Counted from the stretch's first letter, positions 1 through 5,530 are shown. The stretch: 11,284 nt of DNA from Candidatus Parcubacteria bacterium (GCA_019662005.1 JAIFWG010000035.1:1-11284), one strand, 5' to 3'. Notes: a model not told the origin generated them from the sequence alone. Program-made: numbers and translations.

Positions 1-770
1 CCATATGGAGTCCTAATAGCTTTCCCCTCTTTTACATGTCCATCCGTACTTGATTTAGTCATTGCTAAAATCTTTTTGGCTAACTCCGAGCCAGAGAGAC
101 TAGCAATCATGTTCCCCGTTAAGTTTGGGATAAAAAGTATCCAGTTCATATTATTGTCGATCATAATCTTTAAAAGAAGGAATGCCATTACTGCTTCAAA
201 TAAAATAGCTCCCAGATGAACCCAGTGATTGTCTGAATTGCGGGTTACTCGCACAATAGAGAATCCTAAGCTGCTAAAAAAGGCCAGGGCTGCTATTCCA
301 AGGAGTAACATTGGCTGATTGGATAGAAACAATATCTCCCCCGCCAATGCGATAGATAACACCATCAATGAAGGCCAGAATTGTAGAAGCTGACTTTTGT
401 TCTTGTCGCTTGGACCAGTGCGAGCATCAATCAATTTTTCTACCTTCTGCGAAATCTTCTTGCCATATGTAGCTCCCGTAACTGTGCCAAACACATATGC
501 TGGCAAAAGGATGAACGGTAGATTCTTGGTGATTAAAAGCTGGCGAGTAGTAAAGAATACCAAACTAGAGAAGATTGCTGCGCCGATATGATAGAGATTG
601 CTGTTCCTAACCGCAGAACGGCTTTGCAAAGAGTAAGCGATGCTTTGAACGAAAGCCAGACCCAGAATCACCAATATTGCCATCGGTGCACTTTTCCCAA
701 GAATCTGAACAATCACAAACAAGCCCAGCAGAGTTAATGGAATAAACGGAGAATTAATTTTTGAAGTCAT
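1..770 (-). CDS. Integral membrane protein with internal duplication, C-terminus outside window (partial)
   Basis: An open frame runs from the ATG at 770 to the left edge without a stop (256 complete codons), so the C-terminus is missing. I do not recognise the family. The protein is strongly hydrophobic, with likely membrane segments near residues 9-24, 30-46, 60-80, 85-102, 133-149, 153-170, 186-204 and 210-225. It consists of two tandem units offset by 124 residues: P29-M30 aligns with P153-M154, L38AF with L162AF, H61xGA with H185xGA, F67 with F191, G95 with G219 and G103 with G227. Each unit ends in a Lys-rich stretch. Inverted-repeat membrane domains of this kind are typical of transporters, but nothing visible gives a substrate. 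It sits behind the terminator of the 1037-residue gene and has its own possible promoter, so it is probably a separate transcript. No Shine-Dalgarno precedes the ATG. Confidence 0.75.
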   Translation of the reverse strand, partial: MTSKINSPFIPLTLLGLFVIVQILGKSAPMAILVILGLAFVQSIAYSLQSRSAVRNSNLYHIGAAIFSSLVFFTTRQLLITKNLPFILLPAYVFGTVTGATYGKKISQKVEKLIDARTGPSDKNKSQLLQFWPSLMVLSIALAGEILFLSNQPMLLLGIAALAFFSSLGFSIVRVTRNSDNHWVHLGAILFEAVMAFLLLKIMIDNNMNWILFIPNLTGNMIASLSGSELAKKILAMTKSSTDGHVKEGKAIRTPY

Positions 771-791
771 TGTTAACGAACGCTTTTTCAA

Positions 792-820
792 ATTAACTTA
801 CGAGCTGAATATGTCTACAA
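792..820 (-). promoter_or_regulatory. Possible promoter of the left-edge membrane protein gene
   Basis: On the minus strand a -35-like TTGTAG (820-815) and a -10-like GTTAAT (797-792) are 17 bases apart. The predicted start of transcription lies about 15 bases before the ATG. The match to the sigma-70 consensus is only moderate. Confidence 0.35.
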
Positions 821-833
821 TAGTTATCCCCAG

Positions 834-860
834 AAATTAAAAGCCGCGCATCGCGCGGCT
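834..860 (-). terminator. Intrinsic terminator of the 1037-residue gene
   Basis: A perfect 8-bp GC-rich stem (860-853 with 849-842) has a 3-base loop and is followed on the minus strand by TTTAATTT. It starts 6 bases after the TAA stop at 869-867. Confidence 0.85.
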
Positions 861-866
861 GCTTTA

Positions 867-3800
867 TTAGACTGGATTAGGAAGAAACGACGCTTCCCAA
901 TCAAAGTCTTGTTCGTCTTTTTCAAAATATCTGAGAATACGATCAAATGGGAGCACTCTCAGCAGGATGGGTCCGCTACGCGGCCCTTCTGCTGGAACAC
1001 CCAAGATCGATATTCCTGTATTGTTATGAGGGAAGCCATGTTCCCCATAACGATCAGTGCTGGTGGCAGCAGCTGACATATGATAATAAGAATGTTCAGT
1101 AGAAACAGAGGTAAAGAAATGCTTATCGCCATAAAGCTTAACTATTAAACGATTGGCGCCTTCATTATCTACGCCGATAGCAGTAAAGTCCCCTCTCTGT
1201 TGATCATTTCGAACAACAGCGAGTAATGGATCTCCCCACGACGAAAGTCTTGCAGGAGAACTATTTACAGATAGTCCGTATTCATATCCCCCGGGGATTT
1301 GAACAGTACCCCAACCAATTGTTGTCTCTCCATACTTTGGCGACCTGATAAGCTTTTTAAGAAGGGCCTCTTGAGGCGCCCATTCAGGTTTACCCTTAAG
1401 ACTATTGATAATCTCGCGGGCATAGATAAAGCCTTCAGTAAGAGCTCGCTCAACGGTATTGGTAAAGTGATTACCAGTACCCATATTGATACAACCAAGA
1501 TCTCGACTGTCGACCTTATGACCCCTAATTTCTCTGTAGCTATGCCACACAAGACCTGATTTAAGATTCCTCCGAATGATAGCTTCAAAGAAATCGAGGT
1601 TGGCCTGGATGTGACGATCACACATCTCTAATATTTGATGCTCAAGAAAGTCTAGGCCGCGAATGTAGAACTGTCGCATGACCGACTCTGCTGTATCATC
1701 AAAAATACTCAAAACTTTTTTAAGGTCACGGGAGCGTGAAGCTTTAAAAAATTGATCCCGCAGATAATTCATCATTTCGGTGTTACCCATCTCCCGAGGA
1801 TCGGGTTGTAAGTGTGTACCAAAATGATTTCCTTGGGTTGGATCATCATTCACATTAAAGATATGAATGGGACAGCGATCTCCTTCAAGCAATTTGCTTC
1901 GACGCATCATTTCAATTACGGCTTCGCAAACACCTAAATGTTCTCTAGTCTTATTATTCCAAACAAACTCTTTGCTTCTAGACCCCCAGTGTTGATCCGT
2001 TCCGGTCATGATCCAAAGATAAGCTTCCTTAGATTGAGAAGCTTTTTTTCTCAAGAACATACTGATAGGAGTATCGTCGTGACTGATTAAACCATTGCCA
2101 TATCTCAAAGTCAGGATTCCTGGTCTAAACTGGCCTGCGAATACTAATTTTGACAATGGATGAACTTTCCTAGAGGTTCTTTGAAGTTCATTGCGAAGCA
2201 AATTACCGTCCACAGCGATAGGTGCCACAAACACTTGATAACAGGTTCGTTTCTTGATGATGCTGCCTTCGCTTTTAAATCCCTCCCTCACCGTATAGCG
2301 CAGATTCAGCGAATACTGACTGCAAACCACAACAGTAGGAGGCATGCTTCCAAGGAGAACTCGTGGACCATAACTCTTTGTAAAATCTTCCAGAAGAGTG
2401 TCTGTAATACGCTGATGGCCGACCATCTGGAACAACACTGTTTGATCAGAAAACTTGATAAATGTGCTACCTTGGCCGATAACTTTACTGTTTGGGATAC
2501 TTTCTTCAAATTTACGAACGACATTTGCGAGCACTCGTCGGCAGGCAATTTTAAAATCTTCCGGACGAATATTAGAAATAATCGTACGAGATTTTTCTTT
2601 TACAAGATCTTCGAGCTTCTGAATGAAGAGTTTTCTCTCTTCTCCTTCGGCATTTGCCAGAGCCCTTTCCGCCATCTTGATTTCTGCCTCTAACTGCGCC
2701 TGACGCAACTTGGTTTTATAACTCAATTCCAAATATGCAGCAGTAGCGATTAATTCTTCTTCTTTATAGCCAAAGATGATTAGCTTGGGGATTTTACTAT
2801 CCCGAGCTATCTTTTCCCAGCCAGAAAGAATATTAAGGAATGTTTCAGCTGCTGTTTCATACAAAGTTTCGTCTTTAGACTTAGTTTCCAGAATTCGTTT
2901 TGCGCGAGGCTGATAACTAGGATCAAGGATTTCGAGGTTTGTATTACGCCCTGAAACTACTGCCCGGTACACTGCGACGGGTCCAGCCGCTTTTTTAAAT
3001 TCAATATCAATTGGGTTGGTCAAGATAACTGCCGCAGCTCCATTTTGCTCGGCCTTTTCTAAGGCTTTTACGATATGGTTTTCGGCCAGAACTCGATTAT
3101 GAATACTGCCGATATTCGCTCCATTTATTACTGGCACTTGCCAGGAAGGGGTGGTAATGGCGAATTCATATGGCTTAGCCATACTAGTGGATTTGATTTC
3201 AAAATGCTCATCGCCTTCTCGATAGTCGAAGTCCAGACGGCCCATTCCTTTGGAAAAAGTGGGTGGGCGCTTAATGCTCGAAGAACCAGTAAGTTCCTTT
3301 GCCTTTGCCTTGATCATACTCATTGGGATGTGACGATTGTACTGATGGAATTTCTCCAATGGAGAATCAAAGCGGACTGTACCGGCTAGGTGCTCAAGAG
3401 TAACCTTACTCCAAACAGCATCTTCGATTAAGTTGGCTAGGGATTTAGGATTGATATCTTCTTTGTTAGGAAATTCATCCTTCAAGGTTTTAATGATGAA
3501 TGAAATTCCTTTTTTGTCATCCACCAAAGCTCCCTGACTTATTAATTGAGCAATGCGGTTCTCGTAATCACCTGGCTTTGGGGTTGAAGCGCGGCTCTGC
3601 TTACGTTGTTCTGTAAGATTAGAGTGGTTGATATGATTAGATACCTGAAGTCTGGTAAGTCCATATTTATTCGCAATATCAGCATGGGAAAGATTTCCAT
3701 TTCTGATATCAGCATTAAATTGGGTAAATTGATCTGGATTTTCTTTTTCCATTTTCTCTACCCAGTTTCTATCATTAATATAATTACCGTCTCTCTGCAT

Positions 3801-3980
3801 ACCAAGACGCTTAATCTTTGTTTCAATTGCACTCCTTGTTTTACCTTTAAAAACTGGGTGCTTAGGCCAAGCTTTCATAAAGTTGTGCCAGTTGCCACAT
3901 TCTCGATAAAGCTGAAGGATTAACTTTTCGTTCTTACACTTATCCTTAGTCCAAAAATCTCGTTTGGCTTTTGTAGACAT
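867..3980 (-). CDS. Large HTH protein with two metallophosphoesterase-like domains
   Basis: 1037 residues. Residues about 9-61 resemble a Myb/SANT helix bundle (W10, W31, then a basic helix ending K57-RLG). Residues about 88-120 are a likely helix-turn-helix. Residues about 245-640 look like a calcineurin-like phosphoesterase core interrupted by a charged coiled coil (about 425-465), but the usual DxH, GD, GNH and GHxH positions do not hold catalytic residues. Residues about 652-1037 look like a second phosphoesterase: D662-Q-H664 in TDQHWGS, N711-D712-D713, G836-N837-H838, H963, H967, H981 and H985 in GEHGFPHNN. This suggests a DNA-binding phosphoesterase or nuclease, distantly Mre11/SbcD-like, with one active and one decayed unit. 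The substrate is unknown. An E261-x-K263 motif after D250 also recalls PD-(D/E)xK nucleases, but less convincingly. It is a single-gene unit with its own terminator, no Shine-Dalgarno and no obvious promoter. The reading frame is certain and the domain reading is inference. Confidence 0.8.
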   Translation of the reverse strand: MSTKAKRDFWTKDKCKNEKLILQLYRECGNWHNFMKAWPKHPVFKGKTRSAIETKIKRLGMQRDGNYINDRNWVEKMEKENPDQFTQFNADIRNGNLSHADIANKYGLTRLQVSNHINHSNLTEQRKQSRASTPKPGDYENRIAQLISQGALVDDKKGISFIIKTLKDEFPNKEDINPKSLANLIEDAVWSKVTLEHLAGTVRFDSPLEKFHQYNRHIPMSMIKAKAKELTGSSSIKRPPTFSKGMGRLDFDYREGDEHFEIKSTSMAKPYEFAITTPSWQVPVINGANIGSIHNRVLAENHIVKALEKAEQNGAAAVILTNPIDIEFKKAAGPVAVYRAVVSGRNTNLEILDPSYQPRAKRILETKSKDETLYETAAETFLNILSGWEKIARDSKIPKLIIFGYKEEELIATAAYLELSYKTKLRQAQLEAEIKMAERALANAEGEERKLFIQKLEDLVKEKSRTIISNIRPEDFKIACRRVLANVVRKFEESIPNSKVIGQGSTFIKFSDQTVLFQMVGHQRITDTLLEDFTKSYGPRVLLGSMPPTVVVCSQYSLNLRYTVREGFKSEGSIIKKRTCYQVFVAPIAVDGNLLRNELQRTSRKVHPLSKLVFAGQFRPGILTLRYGNGLISHDDTPISMFLRKKASQSKEAYLWIMTGTDQHWGSRSKEFVWNNKTREHLGVCEAVIEMMRRSKLLEGDRCPIHIFNVNDDPTQGNHFGTHLQPDPREMGNTEMMNYLRDQFFKASRSRDLKKVLSIFDDTAESVMRQFYIRGLDFLEHQILEMCDRHIQANLDFFEAIIRRNLKSGLVWHSYREIRGHKVDSRDLGCINMGTGNHFTNTVERALTEGFIYAREIINSLKGKPEWAPQEALLKKLIRSPKYGETTIGWGTVQIPGGYEYGLSVNSSPARLSSWGDPLLAVVRNDQQRGDFTAIGVDNEGANRLIVKLYGDKHFFTSVSTEHSYYHMSAAATSTDRYGEHGFPHNNTGISILGVPAEGPRSGPILLRVLPFDRILRYFEKDEQDFDWEASFLPNPV

Positions 3981-4083
3981 TTTTAAGGATCTTGGTTTTA
4001 TCGTAACAAAGGAGTTGCGAGTGGAAAGAGTTTTTTTGTTAAGTTATCAACATTTTTTATTAAAAAATAAAAAAAGATTATGA

Positions 4084-4123
4084 CAAGACAAAACCACCAC
4101 ATTCCTGTGGTGGTTTTGTCTTG
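4084..4123 (-). terminator. Terminator after tRNA-Trp, possibly bidirectional
   Basis: A perfect 17-bp stem (4084-4100 with 4107-4123) has a 6-base loop. Its core is a CCACCAC/GTGGTGG stem flanked by A-rich and T-rich arms, so it could work in both directions. On the minus strand a further long T-rich tract follows at about 4075-4060. It lies about 30 bases after the tRNA-Trp 3' end. Confidence 0.85.
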
Positions 4124-4154
4124 ATGCGGGCCGCCTATGACGAGCCTCGCCTGC

Positions 4155-4228
4155 TGGCGGGGATGCTCCGACTCGAACGGAGATACCTTCTTTTGGAGAG
4201 AAGAGTCCTACCATTGAACGACATCCCC
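4155..4228 (-). tRNA. tRNA-Trp (anticodon CCA)
   Basis: A complete cloverleaf reads from 4228 down: acceptor GGGGATG pairs with CATCCCC, D-stem GTTC with GGAC, anticodon stem CTTCT with AGAAG around the loop CTCCAAA (anticodon CCA), and T-stem CTCCG with CGGAG around TTCGAGT. The discriminator base is G, as usual for bacterial tRNA-Trp, and the 3' CCA is encoded (4157-4155). It follows rpmG directly, the common rpmG-trnW order, but the secE-nusG pair that normally comes next is absent. Confidence 0.97.
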
Positions 4229-4270
4229 ATTTTGCTAAAATCAGCCCTCGTAGGCTGATTTTAGCAAAAT
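4229..4270 (-). terminator. 18-bp hairpin between rpmG and tRNA-Trp
   Basis: A perfect 18-bp stem (4229-4246 with 4253-4270) has a 6-base loop, a GGCTGA/TCAGCC core and AT-rich outer arms ending in TTTTAGCAAAAT. It can act as an intrinsic terminator for rpmG. It ends exactly one base before the 5' base of tRNA-Trp, which is unusual and implies a separate promoter or processing for the tRNA. Confidence 0.7.
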
Positions 4271-4286
4271 GTATAAAATTTGTCGA
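4258..4286 (-). promoter_or_regulatory. Possible tRNA-Trp promoter overlapping the hairpin
   Basis: On the minus strand TCGACA (4286-4281, 5 of 6 to the consensus) and TAAAAT (4263-4258, 5 of 6) are 17 bases apart. The -10 lies inside the upstream arm of the 18-bp hairpin, so transcripts starting near 4251 would carry only part of the stem and escape termination, while read-through RNA from rpmG would fold it. Confidence 0.45.
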
Positions 4287-4294
4287 AGAATATC

Positions 4295-4459
4295 TTAGCC
4301 TGTAAGTCTTGCCTCTTTGTGGGTAGTTCGCTTCAGGCAAGTTTTACAAAACTTTTGAAACTCAAGCTTGCGCTCGACTTTCTTCTTGTTCTTTGTGGTG
4401 TAGTAGTTTGCACCCTTACACACCGAACATTTCATTCTGAGTAAATTATCTTGTGACAT
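4295..4459 (-). CDS. rpmG: 50S ribosomal protein L33
   Basis: 54 residues, MSQDNLLRMKCSVCK to KEARLTG, with stop TAA. L33 is a small component of the 50S subunit near the E site. The length matches the family (about 50-55), and the zinc-type arrangement is visible: C11-x-x-C14 and C38-x-x-C41, with the family pattern of basic residues and a YYTTKNKK stretch before the second pair. It lies between tRNA-Thr(GGU) and tRNA-Trp, the position rpmG holds after tuf in many bacteria, although no tuf is present. It has its own strong promoter just upstream. An AAGGGGG run 16 bases before the ATG is too distant for a normal Shine-Dalgarno and would sit at the predicted 5' end of the mRNA. A second in-frame ATG (codon 9) is possible but would shorten the protein. 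Confidence 0.96.
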   Translation of the reverse strand: MSQDNLLRMKCSVCKGANYYTTKNKKKVERKLEFQKFCKTCLKRTTHKEARLTG

Positions 4460-4481
4460 GGTGATATTTATTAACCCCCTT

Positions 4482-4509
4482 ATTATACACTAAATCTCAA
4501 ACTTTACAA
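4482..4509 (-). promoter_or_regulatory. Promoter of rpmG
   Basis: On the minus strand a -35 TTGTAA (4509-4504) and a perfect -10 TATAAT (4487-4482) are 16 bases apart. It is squeezed between the 3' end of tRNA-Thr(GGU) and rpmG. Transcription should begin near 4475 and give a leader of about 16 bases. Confidence 0.7.
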
Positions 4510-4513
4510 ACGG

Positions 4514-4585
4514 AGCCGTTGCCCGGATTTGAACCGGGGACCTACTCCTTACCATGGAGTTGCTCTACCGCTGAGCTACAACGGC
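4514..4585 (-). tRNA. tRNA-Thr (anticodon GGT)
   Basis: A complete cloverleaf from 4585 down: acceptor GCCGTTG with CAACGGC, D-stem GCTC with GAGC, anticodon stem ACTCC with GGAGT around ATGGTAA (anticodon GGT), and T-stem CCCGG with CCGGG around TTCAAAT. The discriminator base is T and the following bases are CCG, so the CCA end is not encoded and must be added by a nucleotidyltransferase. It decodes ACC/ACU. It is the last tRNA of the group downstream of tsf. Confidence 0.96.
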
Positions 4586-4717
4586 CTACTGTGGGAGCGG
4601 TAGGATTTGGTCACAACTCGCACTTCGTGCGGTCGCGACCCCGCCTCGCGTCGCCTAAAGGCGACATGCTCCGGCATGCAAATCCTAACGCAAATAAAAC
4701 TATTTATTTGCTCACAG
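4586..4717 (-). other. Hairpin-rich spacer in the usual tRNA-Gly position
   Basis: This 132-base spacer between tRNA-Tyr and tRNA-Thr(GGU) has no coding potential I trust, but it is highly structured. Outer inverted arms 4597-4609 and 4679-4691 pair at 12 of 13 positions. Inside are three GC-rich hairpins: CGCAC-TTC-GTGCG (4619-4631), GTCGCC-TAAA-GGCGAC (4650-4665) and CATGC-TCCG-GCATG (4665-4678), plus the 10-base palindrome GGTCGCGACC (4631-4640). An AT-rich 9-bp hairpin (4690-4711) lies beside it. No tRNA cloverleaf fits. It could be a small mobile palindromic element, a processing or stability element for the tRNA precursor, or scar tissue left where a tRNA-Gly was lost. Confidence 0.7.
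4588..4609. repeat. Direct repeat copy 1: duplicate of the tRNA-Tyr 3' end
   Basis: 22 bases identical at 21 positions to 4714-4735, which covers the 3' acceptor strand, discriminator and 3' T-stem of tRNA-Tyr. The copy stands alone, with no other tRNA parts, next to tRNA-Thr(GGU). The two copies are 126 bases apart. Confidence 0.9.
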
Positions 4718-4735
4718 TGGGAGCGGTAGGATTTG
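4714..4735. repeat. Direct repeat copy 2: the tRNA-Tyr 3' end itself
   Basis: This is the in-gene copy of the 22-base repeat (21 of 22 identical to 4588-4609). A duplicated tRNA 3' end is the usual footprint of site-specific integration, though the enclosed interval is very short. Confidence 0.9.
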
Positions 4736-4801
4736 CACCTACGTAGGCCATCGGCCGCCTGATTTACAGTCAGGTACGTTTGACTACTCCGTCACGCTCC
4801 C
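4718..4801 (-). tRNA. tRNA-Tyr (anticodon GTA)
   Basis: A class II tRNA with a long variable arm, from 4801 down: acceptor GGGAGCG with CGCTCCC, short D-stem ACG with CGT, anticodon stem CCTGA with TCAGG around CTGTAAA (anticodon GTA), variable stem GGCC-GAT-GGCC, and T-stem GTAGG with CCTAC. The T-loop is TGCAAAT, with G instead of the usual T at position 55. The discriminator is A. CCA is not encoded (CTG follows). Only one base (4802) separates it from the CCA end of tRNA-Thr(UGU). Confidence 0.96.
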
Positions 4802-4802
4802 A

Positions 4803-4888
4803 TGGAGCCAGCGGTCGGGATTGAACCGACGACCTACTGTTTACAAAACAGTTGCAAAACAGTTGCTCTACCACTGAGCTACGCTGGC
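4803..4888 (-). tRNA. tRNA-Thr (anticodon TGT) with an 11-base duplication in the anticodon arm
   Basis: From 4888 down: acceptor GCCAGCG with CGCTGGC, D-stem GCTC with GAGC, anticodon stem ACTGT with ACAGT around TTTGTAA (anticodon TGT), T-stem GTCGG with CCGAC around TTCAATC, discriminator T and encoded CCA. All arms are normal except for 11 extra bases between the D-stem and the anticodon stem, an exact tandem copy of the stem-loop start (see 4844-4865). Pairing with the outer copy instead gives an 18-base anticodon loop. Removing 11 bases gives an ordinary tRNA. It may be a functional oddity, a pseudogene or an assembly error. It begins 7 bases after the TPR gene stop, so it is probably cotranscribed with rpsB-tsf. 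Confidence 0.85.
4844..4865. repeat. Exact 11-base tandem duplication inside tRNA-Thr(UGU)
   Basis: CAAAACAGTTG occurs twice back to back (4844-4854 and 4855-4865, plus strand) with no mismatch. The unit spans the 5' half of the anticodon stem and the first loop bases. The lack of divergence suggests a recent event or an error. Confidence 0.95.
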
Positions 4889-4895
4889 GACTTCT

Positions 4896-5525
4896 TTATT
4901 CTATCACGCTCGTTGTATTGAGTAACCTAGAGTACTTACGAGCTAGTGTTGCGTTGTGAGGGTTGAGCTCCAAAGCTGCCTCGAAGGATTCTTGAGCATC
5001 ATGAGTGTTGTTTATGGACAAGTATAAATCCCCTAGAGTTTCGTATAGTTGAGGATCTTTTGGACTCTGTGCAATAGCAACAATTAGCTTCTGTTCCTCT
5101 TTTTTCCAAACAGGTTCTTCTTCCACAACTGGAGCGACCACAACCGGCTCCTGCACAACCTCTTTAATTAGCTCTTCTTTGATTTCTACTTTTGGCAGTT
5201 CGACAGGCTTTCCTAAGTCAGAAGCTACGTGCACTTTTCTGATCTTCTTAATTAAGCGATCGGACACGTGATCGATCCTTAACGAAACAACACGCAAACG
5301 ACGGAGAATCTTTTCTACTTCTTTAAGGCTTAACTGCTTATACTGGGTAAGATTAAAATCTCCAAACCATTCCATAAGTTCTGGGAAAAATTCATGCACT
5401 AGTCCTGCTGAAGCTACTCCAGTTTCAGGTGTAAGCTTTTGAACATATTGGACCTTTCTCCAGACAATAATACTAATTCCAGCGAATGAGGCCGCTATAC
5501 AAAGAAGAGGAATAAGTAAGAACAT
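4896..5525 (-). CDS. Membrane-anchored TPR-repeat protein
   Basis: 209 residues. One hydrophobic segment at residues 2-22 (FLLIPLLCIAASFAGISIIV) followed by WRK suggests an N-terminal membrane anchor with the rest in the cytoplasm. Residues 64-98 are helical and basic, 107-140 form a Val/Glu/Pro-rich linker, and the C-terminus (about 142-200) holds one clear TPR unit, YETLGDLYLSIN to AALELNPHN (161-191), with partial helices on each side. TPR units bind other proteins; the partner is unknown. The ATG lies 5 bases after the tsf stop and the gene ends 7 bases before a tRNA, so it belongs to the rpsB-tsf-tRNA unit. That context suggests a housekeeping role but does not define one. No Shine-Dalgarno is visible. 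Confidence 0.85.
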   Translation of the reverse strand: MFLLIPLLCIAASFAGISIIVWRKVQYVQKLTPETGVASAGLVHEFFPELMEWFGDFNLTQYKQLSLKEVEKILRRLRVVSLRIDHVSDRLIKKIRKVHVASDLGKPVELPKVEIKEELIKEVVQEPVVVAPVVEEEPVWKKEEQKLIVAIAQSPKDPQLYETLGDLYLSINNTHDAQESFEAALELNPHNATLARKYSRLLNTTSVIE

Positions 5526-5530
5526 AAGAT

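Noticed and set aside
247..263. A PD-(D/E)xK nuclease in the 1037-residue protein (coordinates are residues: D250, E261, K263)
   Set aside because: The short motif is suggestive, but the following sequence aligns more naturally with the start of a phosphoesterase-like core; left as an alternative only.
397..591. A 64-codon plus-strand frame
   Set aside because: It is antisense to the continuous membrane-protein frame 770-1, which has coherent hydrophobic segments and an internal repeat.
2160..2693. A 177-codon plus-strand frame within the 1037-residue gene, and several shorter ones
   Set aside because: They are antisense shadows of a long gene with recognisable motifs, and none resembles a known protein.
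4124..4160. Similarity of the tRNA-Trp 3' flank to the hairpin element at 4640-4680
   Set aside because: Both contain CCTCGC, GGCG and ATGCTCCG pieces, but the spacing differs and the matches are too short to separate from chance without a genome search.
4047..4340. A 97-codon open frame on the minus strand
   Set aside because: It runs through tRNA-Trp, two hairpins and the end of rpmG in another frame; the tRNA and L33 explain the region.
4586..4717. A degenerate tRNA-Gly, or a CRISPR-like repeat array
   Set aside because: No acceptor, D or anticodon arm can be built, and the hairpins are all different, with no regular repeat-spacer pattern.
4519..4746. A 75-codon open frame on the plus strand
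   Set aside because: It covers tRNA-Thr(GGU), the spacer and part of tRNA-Tyr. Such frames across tRNAs are common annotation artefacts.
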